From a bacterium (GTDB lineage: Bacteria; Sysuimicrobiota; Sysuimicrobiia; Sysuimicrobiales; Segetimicrobiaceae), in assembly GCA_035308905.1 (NCBI GenBank), contig DATGFS010000004.1, positions 27,786 to 91,785 on the forward strand: a stretch of DNA of 64,000 nt, given 5' to 3'. The translations under genes were made by a program, and so were the position numbers. Shown here one piece after another: positions 51,589 to 60,542 of the stretch (its first letter is position 1; the number at the start of each line of letters is the position of its first letter). The notes under the pieces are model-generated. The model searched no databases and was not told where the DNA came from. It saw only the letters and a list, made by a program, of their open reading frames with translations.

Positions 51589-51969
51589 CTAGGGAATTCC
51601 GGCCACCACTTCGATCTCGACCTTCAGCTCCGGCCGTGCGAGCGCGCTCACGCCGACGGTTGAGCGCGCCGGCAGGTCCCCGGGAAACGCTTTGCGGTAG
51701 ACCTCGTTCATCGCCGCGAAGTCGGCCATGTCGGTGAGAAACACGGTGGCCTTGAGCGCGTGCGCCATGTTCGTCCCCGCGGCCTCGAGCACGGCCTGGA
51801 TGTTGTCCAGGCAGTTCTGCGTCTGTTCCCGGATGCCCGGCGGCACCTGCCCGGCCGGGTCCGCGCCGACTTGCCCCGACGTAAACACAAGGTTGCCGTA
51901 CTTGATACCGGGCGAGTACGGCGACGCGGGGCGGGGACGGCTTGACGGAAACACGGACTGGCGGGCCAT
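51589..51969 (-). CDS. RidA/YjgF family protein
   Basis: 126-residue enamine/imine deaminase family member: PYSPGIKYGNLVFTSGQVG near the start, QTQNCLDNIQAVLEAAG in the middle and ARPELKVEIEVVAGIP at the end, including the substrate Arg/Glu positions. It removes reactive 2-aminoacrylate-type intermediates or has a related role. GGAGG eight bases before ATG 51969 is a good ribosome site. It is convergent with the M20 peptidase gene (four bases between stops). Confidence 0.94.
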   Translation of the reverse strand: MARQSVFPSSRPRPASPYSPGIKYGNLVFTSGQVGADPAGQVPPGIREQTQNCLDNIQAVLEAAGTNMAHALKATVFLTDMADFAAMNEVYRKAFPGDLPARSTVGVSALARPELKVEIEVVAGIP

Positions 51970-52131
51970 CGATCACCTCCGGAGTGTGACGGCTGGCTGT
52001 CATGACGTGGTGGCGCAGGGCAGCCGGCCGGGATGTCCTTGACTTCGTGGACGCCGCGGGCCTTCCCCCTGACGGGGACTAGGCCGCGGAATGCGCGGCC
52101 GTCGCCTGTGGCCTGCGCCGGAGGGGCGCGT

Positions 52132-52470
52132 CTACCGGTTGCGAAGGTAGTCCCGCGCCGCCGGAAGCGACGGTGCGATTGCCACCACGCCCTTGAGGCC
52201 GAGAATATCGAATAAGCGACTTATCGCGGGATTGGAGACGACCACCACAAGGCGCGACCCGTACGCGCGCGCGGCGCCCAGGAGTACGCGGATGCCGGAG
52301 GCGTCCAAGTGTCGAAGGCCGCTCAGGTCCACGATCACGCGGGAACCCCTCGCGAACCCGTCCGCGATCGCGTTCGCCAGCACCGAGGTGGTGCCGAGGT
52401 CGACCTCTCCCGAGGCGACAACGGTGACATTCCCGGGACCGACCTCGACCCGCGTTTGAAGGTACTGCAC
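52132..52470 (-). CDS. STAS-domain protein (anti-anti-sigma-like), second copy
   Basis: 112-residue STAS protein. The phosphorylation-site loop is HLDASGIRVLLGAARA, with the canonical DASG and target Ser, unlike the STAS protein at 14844. N-terminal strand VTVVASGEVDLGTT and C-terminal helix LPAARDYLRNR complete the fold. It would bind an RsbW-type anti-sigma kinase, but none is nearby. GTG 52470 is preceded by GGGGTGGGGAC. Confidence 0.85.
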   Translation of the reverse strand: MQYLQTRVEVGPGNVTVVASGEVDLGTTSVLANAIADGFARGSRVIVDLSGLRHLDASGIRVLLGAARAYGSRLVVVVSNPAISRLFDILGLKGVVAIAPSLPAARDYLRNR

Positions 52471-52631
52471 GTCCCCACCCCTGGCCCGCCCGTGCCAAGG
52501 CGATAATTTAGGGGACGGGCGGCGAGTGCGCAATACTGCGAAGGCCCGATCTAGCGGAACCCGAAACTGCCGCGGATCCCGTCGAGTATGATCCGAGCAC
52601 AGCAGCATCCCGAACGTCAGTGCGGGCACCG

Positions 52632-53414
52632 CTATCCGCCGCGCATGAACGACGGGTAGAGCGTCATCCCGCCGTCGACGAAGAGCGTCGTTCCGGTCAC
52701 ATAGGCCGCGGCGTCGGAGACCAGCACGACCACCATGCGCGCGACCTCGTCCACCGTGCCGACGCGGCCCATCGGGATCTTGCCGAGAAGGTTGGCGAGC
52801 TGCGCCGGGTCGCTCCACACGTCTTGGTTGATCGGGGTCTGGATCGCGCCCGGGGCGACGGCCACCACCCGCACGCCGGACGGCGCGGCTTCCTGGGCCA
52901 GCGTCTTCGTCAGCATGCTGAGGCCGGCCTTGCTCGCCGTGTACGCGCTGTAGCCCGTCCACGGAATTCGCTCGTGCACGGACGTGAGGTTCACCACGAC
53001 CCCCCGCTTCGCCGGGACCATCCGCCGCAGCGCTTCGCGCGCGCACAGGTAGGCGCCGGTCAGGTTGATGTCGAGGACGCGGCGCCACGCGTCGGGCGCC
53101 TGCTCCCACCCCGCCGCCCGCGGGCCGTCGATGCCCGCGTTGTTGACCAGGATGTCCAGGCCGCCCCAGGCCCGGTCGACCTGCGCGAACATGCGGCCGA
53201 CCTGCGCCGGATCGGCCACGTCCGCCTGCGCGGCGATCGCGGCGCCGCCCGCCGCCGTGATCTCCGACACCACGGCCTGCGCCGCGTCGGGATGCGTGAC
53301 GTAGTTGATGCAGACGCGGGCGCCTTCTCCCGCGAGGGCGAGGCCGATCGCCCGTCCGATGCCGGAGTTGGCGCCGGTCACGAGGGCGCGCCGGCCCCGC
53401 AGATTAAGATCCAC
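52632..53414 (-). CDS. Short-chain dehydrogenase/reductase (SDR)
   Basis: 260-residue classical SDR: TGANSGIGRAIG cofactor motif (about residues 13-24), NNAGIDG, catalytic Ser in VVNLTSVHER, and YSAYTASKAG with Tyr-x-x-x-Lys. The C-terminal VTGTTLFVDGGMTLYP is typical of glucose 1-dehydrogenase-like members. GTG 53414 has GGAGA seven bases upstream and overlaps the zwf stop by 11 bases, so it is the third gene of a pgi-zwf-SDR operon. It may oxidise a sugar; the substrate is not certain. Confidence 0.92.
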   Translation of the reverse strand: MDLNLRGRRALVTGANSGIGRAIGLALAGEGARVCINYVTHPDAAQAVVSEITAAGGAAIAAQADVADPAQVGRMFAQVDRAWGGLDILVNNAGIDGPRAAGWEQAPDAWRRVLDINLTGAYLCAREALRRMVPAKRGVVVNLTSVHERIPWTGYSAYTASKAGLSMLTKTLAQEAAPSGVRVVAVAPGAIQTPINQDVWSDPAQLANLLGKIPMGRVGTVDEVARMVVVLVSDAAAYVTGTTLFVDGGMTLYPSFMRGG

Positions 53415-54954
53415 GCGCCGTCTCCGCGACGCTCGGCATGTGCCACGCGTGTCCATCGCGCTGCGGGAGGGCGTCCACGGCCTGCGGCCCCCAGGTGCCC
53501 GCCGGATATGCCGGCAGGCCGTCCGGCGGCGCCGTCCGCCACGCGTCCAGCACCGGCTGCACGATCGACCACGACGCTTCGATCTGATCCGCGCGCATGA
53601 ACAGCGTGGCGTCGCCCCACATGACGTCGAGCAGCAGCGTCTCGTACGCCTCGGGCGGCTCGCCGCCGAACGCGCGGCAGTAATCGAACTCCATGTCGGC
53701 CGTGTCGAGGTGCATCACGGGGCCGGGACGTTTCGCCTGGAACCGCAGCATCACGCCCTCGTTGGGCTGGATGCGCACGATCAACTGATTGGGCCGCCAG
53801 TGCTCGACGGTCGCGGGCGGAAAGGGCAGGTGCGGCGCCGGCTGAAACTGGACGAGCGCCTCGGTCGCCTTGACCGGCAGGCGCTTGCCGGTGCGGAGAT
53901 AGAACGGGACGCCCTGCCACCGCCAGTTGTCGACGAACAGACGGAGCGCCGCGAACGTCTCGGTCGAGGACTCGGCCGCGATGCCGGGTTCGGCCCGATA
54001 CCCGGGGACCGCCGCGCCGTCGATCGTTCCCGGGCCGTACTGGCCGCGCACCGCCGCGGCCGCCACGTCGCCCGTGAGGCGGCGCACCGCGCGCAGGACG
54101 TCCGTTTTCTTGTTTCGGACCTCGTCGGCGTCGAACGACACCGGCGGCTCCATCGCGACGAGACACAAAATCTGCAGGAGGTGGTTCTGCACCATATCGC
54201 GCAGCGCCCCGGCCTGATCGTAGTACGCGCCGCGCTGCTCGACCCCGACGGTCTCGGCGACCGTGATCTGCACGTGGGCGATATACCGGCGGTTCCACAC
54301 GGGCTCGTAGAGCGTGTTCCCGAACCGCAGCGCGAGGATGTTCTGCACGGTCTCCTTGCCGAGGTAGTGATCGATCCGGAAGATCTGCCGCTCGGTGAAC
54401 ACGCGCCCGATCGCCGCGGTGAGGGCACGCGCCGAGTCGAGGCCGCGCCCGAAGGGCTTCTCGACCACCAGGCGCGCATGGTCCGCGAGGCCGGCGGTGC
54501 CGAGGCCCGCCGCGATCGGCTCAACGGCCGCCGGCGGAGTCGCGAGGTAGAGGACACGCTGCGCCGGCGTGCGCCACAGCCGTTCCAGCGCTGCGATCGC
54601 GTCGGCGAGCGCCCGTCCTCCCGCGGGGCTGGATAGATCGCCGCGAAGCCGCGTGATCGCCGGGGCGAGCGCGTCCCAGCGCGCCGGCTCGGTGCGGCCG
54701 CGTCGCGAAAAGCGGTCTACCGCCTCGCGGACGTGGCGCCGGAACGCGTCGTCGTCCATCGGACCGCGATCCAGGCCGATCGCGGCGAAGCGTTCGGGCA
54801 GCCAGCCGTCGACCGACAGGTTGTACAGGGCGGGGAACAGTTTGCGCGCCGCGAGGTCGCCGCCGGCGCCGACGATCACCATAATTGTCGGGCCCGGGCG
54901 CGCCTCCGCGTGGGTCTCGTGGGCTCCTGACGGCGGCCCGGCCTGCGGACTCAC
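53404..54954 (-). CDS. zwf: Glucose-6-phosphate dehydrogenase
   Basis: 516-residue enzyme that oxidises glucose 6-phosphate to 6-phosphogluconolactone with NAD(P)+, opening the pentose-phosphate or Entner-Doudoroff routes. The N-terminal motif VGAGGDLAARKLFPALYNL (the usual G.(S/T)GDLA..K) and substrate motif IDHYLGKETVQN with catalytic His in the first position are intact. GTG 54954 overlaps the pgi stop by four bases, and the SDR gene overlaps its end. No lactonase gene follows directly. Confidence 0.96.
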   Translation of the reverse strand: MSPQAGPPSGAHETHAEARPGPTIMVIVGAGGDLAARKLFPALYNLSVDGWLPERFAAIGLDRGPMDDDAFRRHVREAVDRFSRRGRTEPARWDALAPAITRLRGDLSSPAGGRALADAIAALERLWRTPAQRVLYLATPPAAVEPIAAGLGTAGLADHARLVVEKPFGRGLDSARALTAAIGRVFTERQIFRIDHYLGKETVQNILALRFGNTLYEPVWNRRYIAHVQITVAETVGVEQRGAYYDQAGALRDMVQNHLLQILCLVAMEPPVSFDADEVRNKKTDVLRAVRRLTGDVAAAAVRGQYGPGTIDGAAVPGYRAEPGIAAESSTETFAALRLFVDNWRWQGVPFYLRTGKRLPVKATEALVQFQPAPHLPFPPATVEHWRPNQLIVRIQPNEGVMLRFQAKRPGPVMHLDTADMEFDYCRAFGGEPPEAYETLLLDVMWGDATLFMRADQIEASWSIVQPVLDAWRTAPPDGLPAYPAGTWGPQAVDALPQRDGHAWHMPSVAETARGS

Positions 54955-56675
54955 GTCGCCGGAAACTCGCCGGCGGCCGCCAGCGCCGCGGCCGTCAGAT
55001 CCTCGAGGCGCTCGAGCGCGGTGTCCACCGGGCCGCGCAGGTGCACGCGCAGCGCGCGCTGGCCGTGCCGGCGCAGCGCCTCGAGGTCGCCGAGCGCCTG
55101 TGCGCGATTGAACACGCCGAACGTGTACGGCTGGCCGGGCACGGGCGCGTCTTCGGCGTCGTCGGCGGTGATCAACAGGAACAGTCCGTGTGGCGGGCCG
55201 CCCTTATGGTACTGCCCGGTCGAGTGCAGGTAGCGCGGACCGTACCCGAGCGTCGTCGCCAGGCGCGTCGCATCGCGCAGCCGAGCGCGAATCGCCGTGA
55301 GGCGCCGGTGCGTCTCGGGCGCCTCGGTGAGATACGCGAGCAGGGCGATGTAGCCACCCGGGCGCCGCGCCCGGAAAAACTGCGCCAGCGTCGCCGCCAG
55401 GTTGGCCTCGGGCGCGTCCGTGTACACGGCCAGCGTGCCGTCGATCTGGGACGGCGACGGTTCGGGCAGGCGGCGCTCGCGGCGGACGACGTCGAGAAGC
55501 CGGTTCGTGTTGTCTTTGCTCTCCTGGACGTTGGGCTGATCGAAGGCGTTGATGCCGAGGATCGCGCCCGCGGTGGCCGTCGCGATCTCCCATCGGAAGA
55601 ACTCCGGCGCGACGTCGATCGTGTCGCTCATCTCGACGGTCACCAGGGGATGGCCGGCGCTCCGGAGCGCGCGGAGCCGCGCCTCGACCGGGCCGCCGGT
55701 GTCGCCCCGGCGGCGGAGGTTCACGAACAGCCGGTCCGAGCCGTACGCACCGACGTCGCCGAGCGGCTCGTCGGCGACCGGGAGCAGGCCCGTCCCTTGT
55801 TTTCCGGTGCTTTCGGCGAGGAGCTGTTCGAGCCAGGTCCCGAACGTGGTCACGGCTTCGGAGACCATGAACGTCACTTTATCGCGGCCCCGCCGGGCGA
55901 GCTCGCCCATGATCGCGCCGAGGCGCACGCCCGCGTTCCGCTCGGGCGGATTCGACGGTCCGCACGCCTCGGCCATACCCACCGCCCGTTCAAGCATCCG
56001 CGGCAGGTCCAGGCCGGCGAGGGCGGCGGGGACGAGTCCGAAATACGTGAGCGCGGAGTACCGGCCGCCCACATCCGCGGCGTTGGTGAAGACGCGGCGG
56101 TAGCTTCGCGCTTCGGCCTGCCGGGCCAGCGGCGTGCCGGCGTCGGTGATCACAAGGAAGTCCTCGCCCGCGCGGTCGCCGGACGCGGCCTGCCGCTTCG
56201 CGTAGAAGTACTCGCCGAACGCGAGCGGCTCCGCGGTCGTGCCGGACTTGCTCGCCACGATGAACAGCGTTTGGGCGCCGGCCGCCCACCGGTCCTCCGC
56301 CAGGATCGTCGCGGGATCGGTCGTGTCGAGCACGGAGAGCAGGAGACCGCCGGTCTGGGGGAACGTCCGCTCGAAGACGAGAGGCGCGAGGCTGCTGCCA
56401 CCCATCCCCATGTGCAGGACCTGACGATAGCCTGCCCCTGTCGCGACGGCGGCGAAGCGGCGCAGATCGGGCAGCGCCTCAGTCATCGCCGCCGGCGCGC
56501 GCAGCCAGCCGAGGCCGTCACGCACCACGGCCTGACCCGCGGGATCGCTCGTCCAGAGCGCGGCATCCCTCGCCCACAACCGCTCCACGAAGCGCTCCCG
56601 CGCCAGCGCCTCGAGGCGCTCGTCGACGGCCGCTTCGTCCTGGGGTGACGCCGAGAACCCGAACGTCAGGGGCAT
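54951..56675 (-). CDS. pgi: Glucose-6-phosphate isomerase
   Basis: 574-residue phosphoglucose isomerase. SIS-fold motifs are GMGGSSLAPLVFE and SKSGTTAEPLAFGEYFY; the C-terminal active-site region INAFDQPNVQESKDN is clear. The closest arrangement is the isomerase half of transaldolase-glucose-6-phosphate isomerase fusions, but no transaldolase domain precedes it. GGAGA four bases before ATG 56675 supports the start. It heads the pgi-zwf-SDR operon, divergent from the S9 peptidase. Confidence 0.94.
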   Translation of the reverse strand: MPLTFGFSASPQDEAAVDERLEALARERFVERLWARDAALWTSDPAGQAVVRDGLGWLRAPAAMTEALPDLRRFAAVATGAGYRQVLHMGMGGSSLAPLVFERTFPQTGGLLLSVLDTTDPATILAEDRWAAGAQTLFIVASKSGTTAEPLAFGEYFYAKRQAASGDRAGEDFLVITDAGTPLARQAEARSYRRVFTNAADVGGRYSALTYFGLVPAALAGLDLPRMLERAVGMAEACGPSNPPERNAGVRLGAIMGELARRGRDKVTFMVSEAVTTFGTWLEQLLAESTGKQGTGLLPVADEPLGDVGAYGSDRLFVNLRRRGDTGGPVEARLRALRSAGHPLVTVEMSDTIDVAPEFFRWEIATATAGAILGINAFDQPNVQESKDNTNRLLDVVRRERRLPEPSPSQIDGTLAVYTDAPEANLAATLAQFFRARRPGGYIALLAYLTEAPETHRRLTAIRARLRDATRLATTLGYGPRYLHSTGQYHKGGPPHGLFLLITADDAEDAPVPGQPYTFGVFNRAQALGDLEALRRHGQRALRVHLRGPVDTALERLEDLTAAALAAAGEFPAT

Positions 56676-56823
56676 GGGTCTCCTCAGATGGTGGCGCGCG
56701 GGATGGCCTGCCCGATCCTGTTCGGTCCCGCCGCCGCGTGTCCTACCGCGGCAAGGATCGCGCCGCATCCGGCCCGTATTCGTCCCCGGGCGTCCCCGCG
56801 CCGACATCCTCAAGGAGGCCGCC

Positions 56824-58815
56824 ATGTCCGCACAGCGCCGAGCGCCGCGTCCGGAAGATCTCGCCGACCTCGTGATCCTCTCCGACGCGCAGATCTCGCC
56901 GGACGGAAGCCGCGTCGCCTTCGTTCGCACCGAAATCGACGCCGCTACCGACGAGTACCGCTCGTCGATTTGGGTCGCCGGCAGCGGCGGCGGCGAGGCA
57001 TCTCTTCAGCTAACGCGCGGCCGGCGCGACAGCGCCCCGCGGTGGTCGCCGGACGGCCGGACGCTCGCGTTCCTCTCCGACCGCGACGGCGCGAACCAGT
57101 TGTATCTGCTCCCGCTCGAGGGCGGTGAGCCGCGCCGCGTGTCGGCGCTTCCATACGGGGCCGGACCCGCGGTCTGGGCGCCCGACGGCGGCCGCATCGC
57201 GTTCCGCGCCGACGTCGACGCAGGTCCCGGGTCTCCCGGGGGTGCCGCGGCGGCGGATCGGGCGAAGGACGCCTCCTGCCCGCGTCTCGTCACGCGCGCG
57301 CAATACAAAGCCGACGGCTTCGGCTACACGTTCGGCCGGCGCCATCACGTCTTCGTGCTCACCGTGGCGGACGGCCGCGTCACGCAGGTGACTCATGAGG
57401 ACGCCGAGCACGCGGGTCCGGCGTGGTCTCCCGACGGCCGCCGCCTCGCGTTCGTTCGCGCGCGCGCCGGCGCGGCCGATTACAGCCTCTTCGACCTGTG
57501 GACCGTGGATGCGTCGGGCGGCGAACCCCGCCGGCTGACGAGCGAGATCGGCCGGGCCGTGGCGCCGGCGTGGTCCCCCGACGGCGCGTGGATCGCCTGC
57601 TTCGGAGGAGATGAGCAGGAGCGGGGGTTCGGCGACCCCATGGCGCGGGTCTGGCTCGTGCCCTCCGCGGGGGGAGCGCCTCGGCGTCTCACCGGCGGGT
57701 ACGATCGCGGCGCGGTGCTCGCGCGGCCGCACGAGGTGTCGGCGCCGCCGATCTGGTCGCCCGACGGCCGGGCCATCACGTTCCTCGCCGCCGATGCCGG
57801 CCGCACGCACGTGGTGCGCGCCGCGGTGCCGGACGGCGCGGTCGCCACGGTCGTCGGCGGCGATCGCCAGATCCAGAGCGTGACGGAAGCCGGGGGACGG
57901 CTCGCCTACACGGCGTCTGATCCGCAGATCCCGGCCGACCTGTTCGTGTGCGGCGCGGACGGCTCCACGGAGCGGCGGTTGACCCGCGTCAACGACGCCT
58001 GGCTGAGCACGCTCGCGCTGCCGCGTGTTGAGCACCGCCGGTTCTCCAGCCCGCACGGCGGCGAGCTCGACGGGTGGGTGACGCATCCGGTGGACGGCCG
58101 CCGCCCCGCGCCCCTCCTGGTCGAGATCCACGGCGGACCGGCCAGCTACGCCGGCCCGCTGTTCCCATCGGGGCTCTGGCACACCTACGTCCTCGCCGCG
58201 CAGGGCTGGGCCGTGCTTCAGTTGAACCCGGTCGGCTCCGGATCGTACACCAAATCCTTCGCGCTCGGTATCCGCGGCTGTTGGGGTGAGCGAGACCTAC
58301 CGGAGCAGCTGGCCGCGGTCGACGCGCTGGTGGCCGACGGCACCGCGGACGCGCACCGGCTCGCCGTGTCCGGCTATTCCTACGGCGGCTTCATGACCTC
58401 GTGGACGATCACGCACACCGACCGCTTCAAAGCCGCGGTCGTCGGCGCGCCGGTCGTGAACGTGGAGTCGTTTCACGGAACCTCCGACATCGGGCCGTGG
58501 TTCGGGGAGTGGGAGATGCGCGGCGACGTGGTCACGCAGCGGGAGACGTACCGCCGCCTCTCGCCGATCAACTATGTCGAGCGGGCGACGACGCCCACGC
58601 TCATCGTGCACGGCGAGGCGGACGACCGCTGTCCGATCGGGCAGGGGGAGGAGTTGTTCGCGGGGCTGATCGCGGCCGGCCGGGCGCCGGTGGAGTTCGT
58701 GCGGTATCCGGGGCAGAGCCACGGCTTTCGGGGGACCGGACGCCCGAGCCACCGCGTCGACGTCGTGCGGCGTGTCGTGGAGTGGATCGGGCGGTACGTG
58801 CGGCCCGCGGAGTAG
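56824..58815 (+). CDS. S9 family prolyl oligopeptidase-type peptidase
   Basis: 663-residue serine peptidase: an N-terminal beta-propeller with repeated WSPDGR-type blades (for example PRWSPDGRTLAFLSDRDG), then an alpha/beta-hydrolase domain from about 410. The catalytic triad is Ser519 in GYSYGGF, Asp in HGEADDRCP and His in GQSHGF. Acylaminoacyl-peptidase/oligopeptidase activity is likely, on short peptides. AGGAGG five bases before ATG 56824 is an ideal ribosome site. It is convergent with hyuB (eight bases between). Confidence 0.95.
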   Translation: MSAQRRAPRPEDLADLVILSDAQISPDGSRVAFVRTEIDAATDEYRSSIWVAGSGGGEASLQLTRGRRDSAPRWSPDGRTLAFLSDRDGANQLYLLPLEGGEPRRVSALPYGAGPAVWAPDGGRIAFRADVDAGPGSPGGAAAADRAKDASCPRLVTRAQYKADGFGYTFGRRHHVFVLTVADGRVTQVTHEDAEHAGPAWSPDGRRLAFVRARAGAADYSLFDLWTVDASGGEPRRLTSEIGRAVAPAWSPDGAWIACFGGDEQERGFGDPMARVWLVPSAGGAPRRLTGGYDRGAVLARPHEVSAPPIWSPDGRAITFLAADAGRTHVVRAAVPDGAVATVVGGDRQIQSVTEAGGRLAYTASDPQIPADLFVCGADGSTERRLTRVNDAWLSTLALPRVEHRRFSSPHGGELDGWVTHPVDGRRPAPLLVEIHGGPASYAGPLFPSGLWHTYVLAAQGWAVLQLNPVGSGSYTKSFALGIRGCWGERDLPEQLAAVDALVADGTADAHRLAVSGYSYGGFMTSWTITHTDRFKAAVVGAPVVNVESFHGTSDIGPWFGEWEMRGDVVTQRETYRRLSPINYVERATTPTLIVHGEADDRCPIGQGEELFAGLIAAGRAPVEFVRYPGQSHGFRGTGRPSHRVDVVRRVVEWIGRYVRPAE

Positions 58816-58823
58816 CTCCCGGC

Positions 58824-60542
58824 TCACCGTCGGACCCTCCCGCCAGGAGAGATCTCCGCGCCGTACGCGGCGGCGCCGTCCGCGGTGATGTAGCCGTCGT
58901 CGACGTCGGCTTGGATCTCCGGAACCGGCCGCGTCGCCGGGTCGCCGAAGCCGCTGCCGCCCGCGATCTCGATCGTCGCGCGCTCCGCGGTGCCGCGCAG
59001 TTCGGCGACCCCGACGGTGGCGCTCGCCTCGCGGACTTGTCCGTTCTCGACGACGAACGCGCGGGCCCGGCGTCCCGGCAGGCCGCCGTGCAGCCCCGGC
59101 GTCGACACGAGCATCCCGTGCGGGCGGAAGTCGACCAGCACCGAATTAGGGCTCGGCCGGCGCAGGCCCATGCGGACGCGCTGCCCGAGGCCGCCGCGGT
59201 AGCGGCCGGGCCCGCCGGAATCCGCGATCAGTTCCTTGCACTCCACGATGAGCGGCGTCCGGCTCTCGAACATCTCCACCGAGACGTTGGCCGCCGACGT
59301 GGGATAGAGGAGGGCGGACGTGCCGTCGCCGTGCGCGCTCCCGCCCTGGCCGCCGCCCTGGAAGAGATGATCGTTGAACGGACGTCCCTCCGCGTCACGG
59401 CCGTAGCTGCCCATGCCGATCGGGAGTCCCGTGAACGCCTGCACGCGCTCCGGCAGGACGCCGGCGAGCGCGCGGAAGACGGCGGGCCCCAGATACCAGC
59501 CGGTGTGCGTGCGCTCGTTGACCGACGCCGGATGCCGGCAGTTGAGGACCGAGCCTTCCGGGGCGATGACCCGAAACGGACGATAGCATCCGGCGTTGGA
59601 CCGGATTTCCGGCGTCAGGATCGACTTGAGCGCATAGGTCGTGTGGGCGGCCGTGTAGTGGTAGGTGCAGTTCATACCGCCGCGGGGCAGCTGTGGGGGC
59701 GCGCCGGTGAAATCGACGGTGATCTCGTCGCCGGCGACGACGACGGCGCAGGGTAGACACAGCGGCTCGTCGAGGCCGTCGTACCAGACCTCACTGCGGT
59801 AGGTGCCGTCCGGCACCGCGCGAATCGCGTCGCGCATCGCCTGTTCGGCCCGCGACTGCACGGTGTGGGCCAGCGCCGCGAGCGAGTCGAGGCCGTACTC
59901 GTCCATGAACCCGAGCAGCCGTTCCGCGCCGATCCGGTTGCTCGAGACCTGAGCCTGGATGTCTCCGAGCACCATCTCCGGACGGCGGACGTTGGCGCCG
60001 ATCACCGCCATGAGGTCGTCGTTGAGGACGCCCTGCCGGTACAGCCTGAGCGGCGGGATCTGCAGCCCTTCGTCGTAGACCTCGCGCGCGTTGAGGGAGT
60101 CGCGGGTCCCGCCGATGTCGGAGGCGTGGGCGATCGAACCGACAAGAGCGCACACGCGGCCCCGCCGGAACACCGGCGTCACGACGGCGAGGTCGTAGAG
60201 ATGTCCGGCGCACATCCACGGGTCGTTGGTGACGAGCACGTCGCCATCGCGCAGCGTCTCCTTCGGGAAGGCGCGCAGCATGTGGCGCACGGCGAGCGGC
60301 AGCGACAGGTTGAACACCGGCATTGACCGCGGCGAGTGCGCGATCGACTCGGCGTCCGCGTCGAGCAGCTCGCACCCGAAGTCCTGGGCCTCGCCGATGA
60401 TCGTGCTGAAGGCCGTGCGGAGAATGGTGATCCAGCATTCCTCCGCGATGTTGATGAGGCGGCTCCACATGATCTCGAGCGAGATCGGATCGAACGGCGA
60501 ATCGCCGCGGGCAGGAAGCCGCGGAGCGTCAGTCCGCGCCAT
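58824..60542 (-). CDS. hyuB: Hydantoinase B/oxoprolinase family subunit
   Basis: 572-residue HyuB-family subunit: DPISLEIMWSRLINIAEE at the start, NDPWMCAGHLYDLAVVTPVF, HASDIGGT and the GGGQGGSAHGDGTSA loop later. Together with HyuA it forms an ATP-dependent ring-opening or ATP-dependent acyl-activating enzyme acting on hydantoins, 5-oxoproline, or in related enzymes acetone and N-methylated substrates. It overlaps hyuA by 14 bases and is the last gene of the run. Confidence 0.93.
   Translation of the reverse strand: MARTDAPRLPARGDSPFDPISLEIMWSRLINIAEECWITILRTAFSTIIGEAQDFGCELLDADAESIAHSPRSMPVFNLSLPLAVRHMLRAFPKETLRDGDVLVTNDPWMCAGHLYDLAVVTPVFRRGRVCALVGSIAHASDIGGTRDSLNAREVYDEGLQIPPLRLYRQGVLNDDLMAVIGANVRRPEMVLGDIQAQVSSNRIGAERLLGFMDEYGLDSLAALAHTVQSRAEQAMRDAIRAVPDGTYRSEVWYDGLDEPLCLPCAVVVAGDEITVDFTGAPPQLPRGGMNCTYHYTAAHTTYALKSILTPEIRSNAGCYRPFRVIAPEGSVLNCRHPASVNERTHTGWYLGPAVFRALAGVLPERVQAFTGLPIGMGSYGRDAEGRPFNDHLFQGGGQGGSAHGDGTSALLYPTSAANVSVEMFESRTPLIVECKELIADSGGPGRYRGGLGQRVRMGLRRPSPNSVLVDFRPHGMLVSTPGLHGGLPGRRARAFVVENGQVREASATVGVAELRGTAERATIEIAGGSGFGDPATRPVPEIQADVDDGYITADGAAAYGAEISPGGRVRR

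Noticed and set aside
53305..54636. Plus-strand open frame opposite zwf
   Set aside because: zwf in the other strand has full catalytic motifs; this frame has none.
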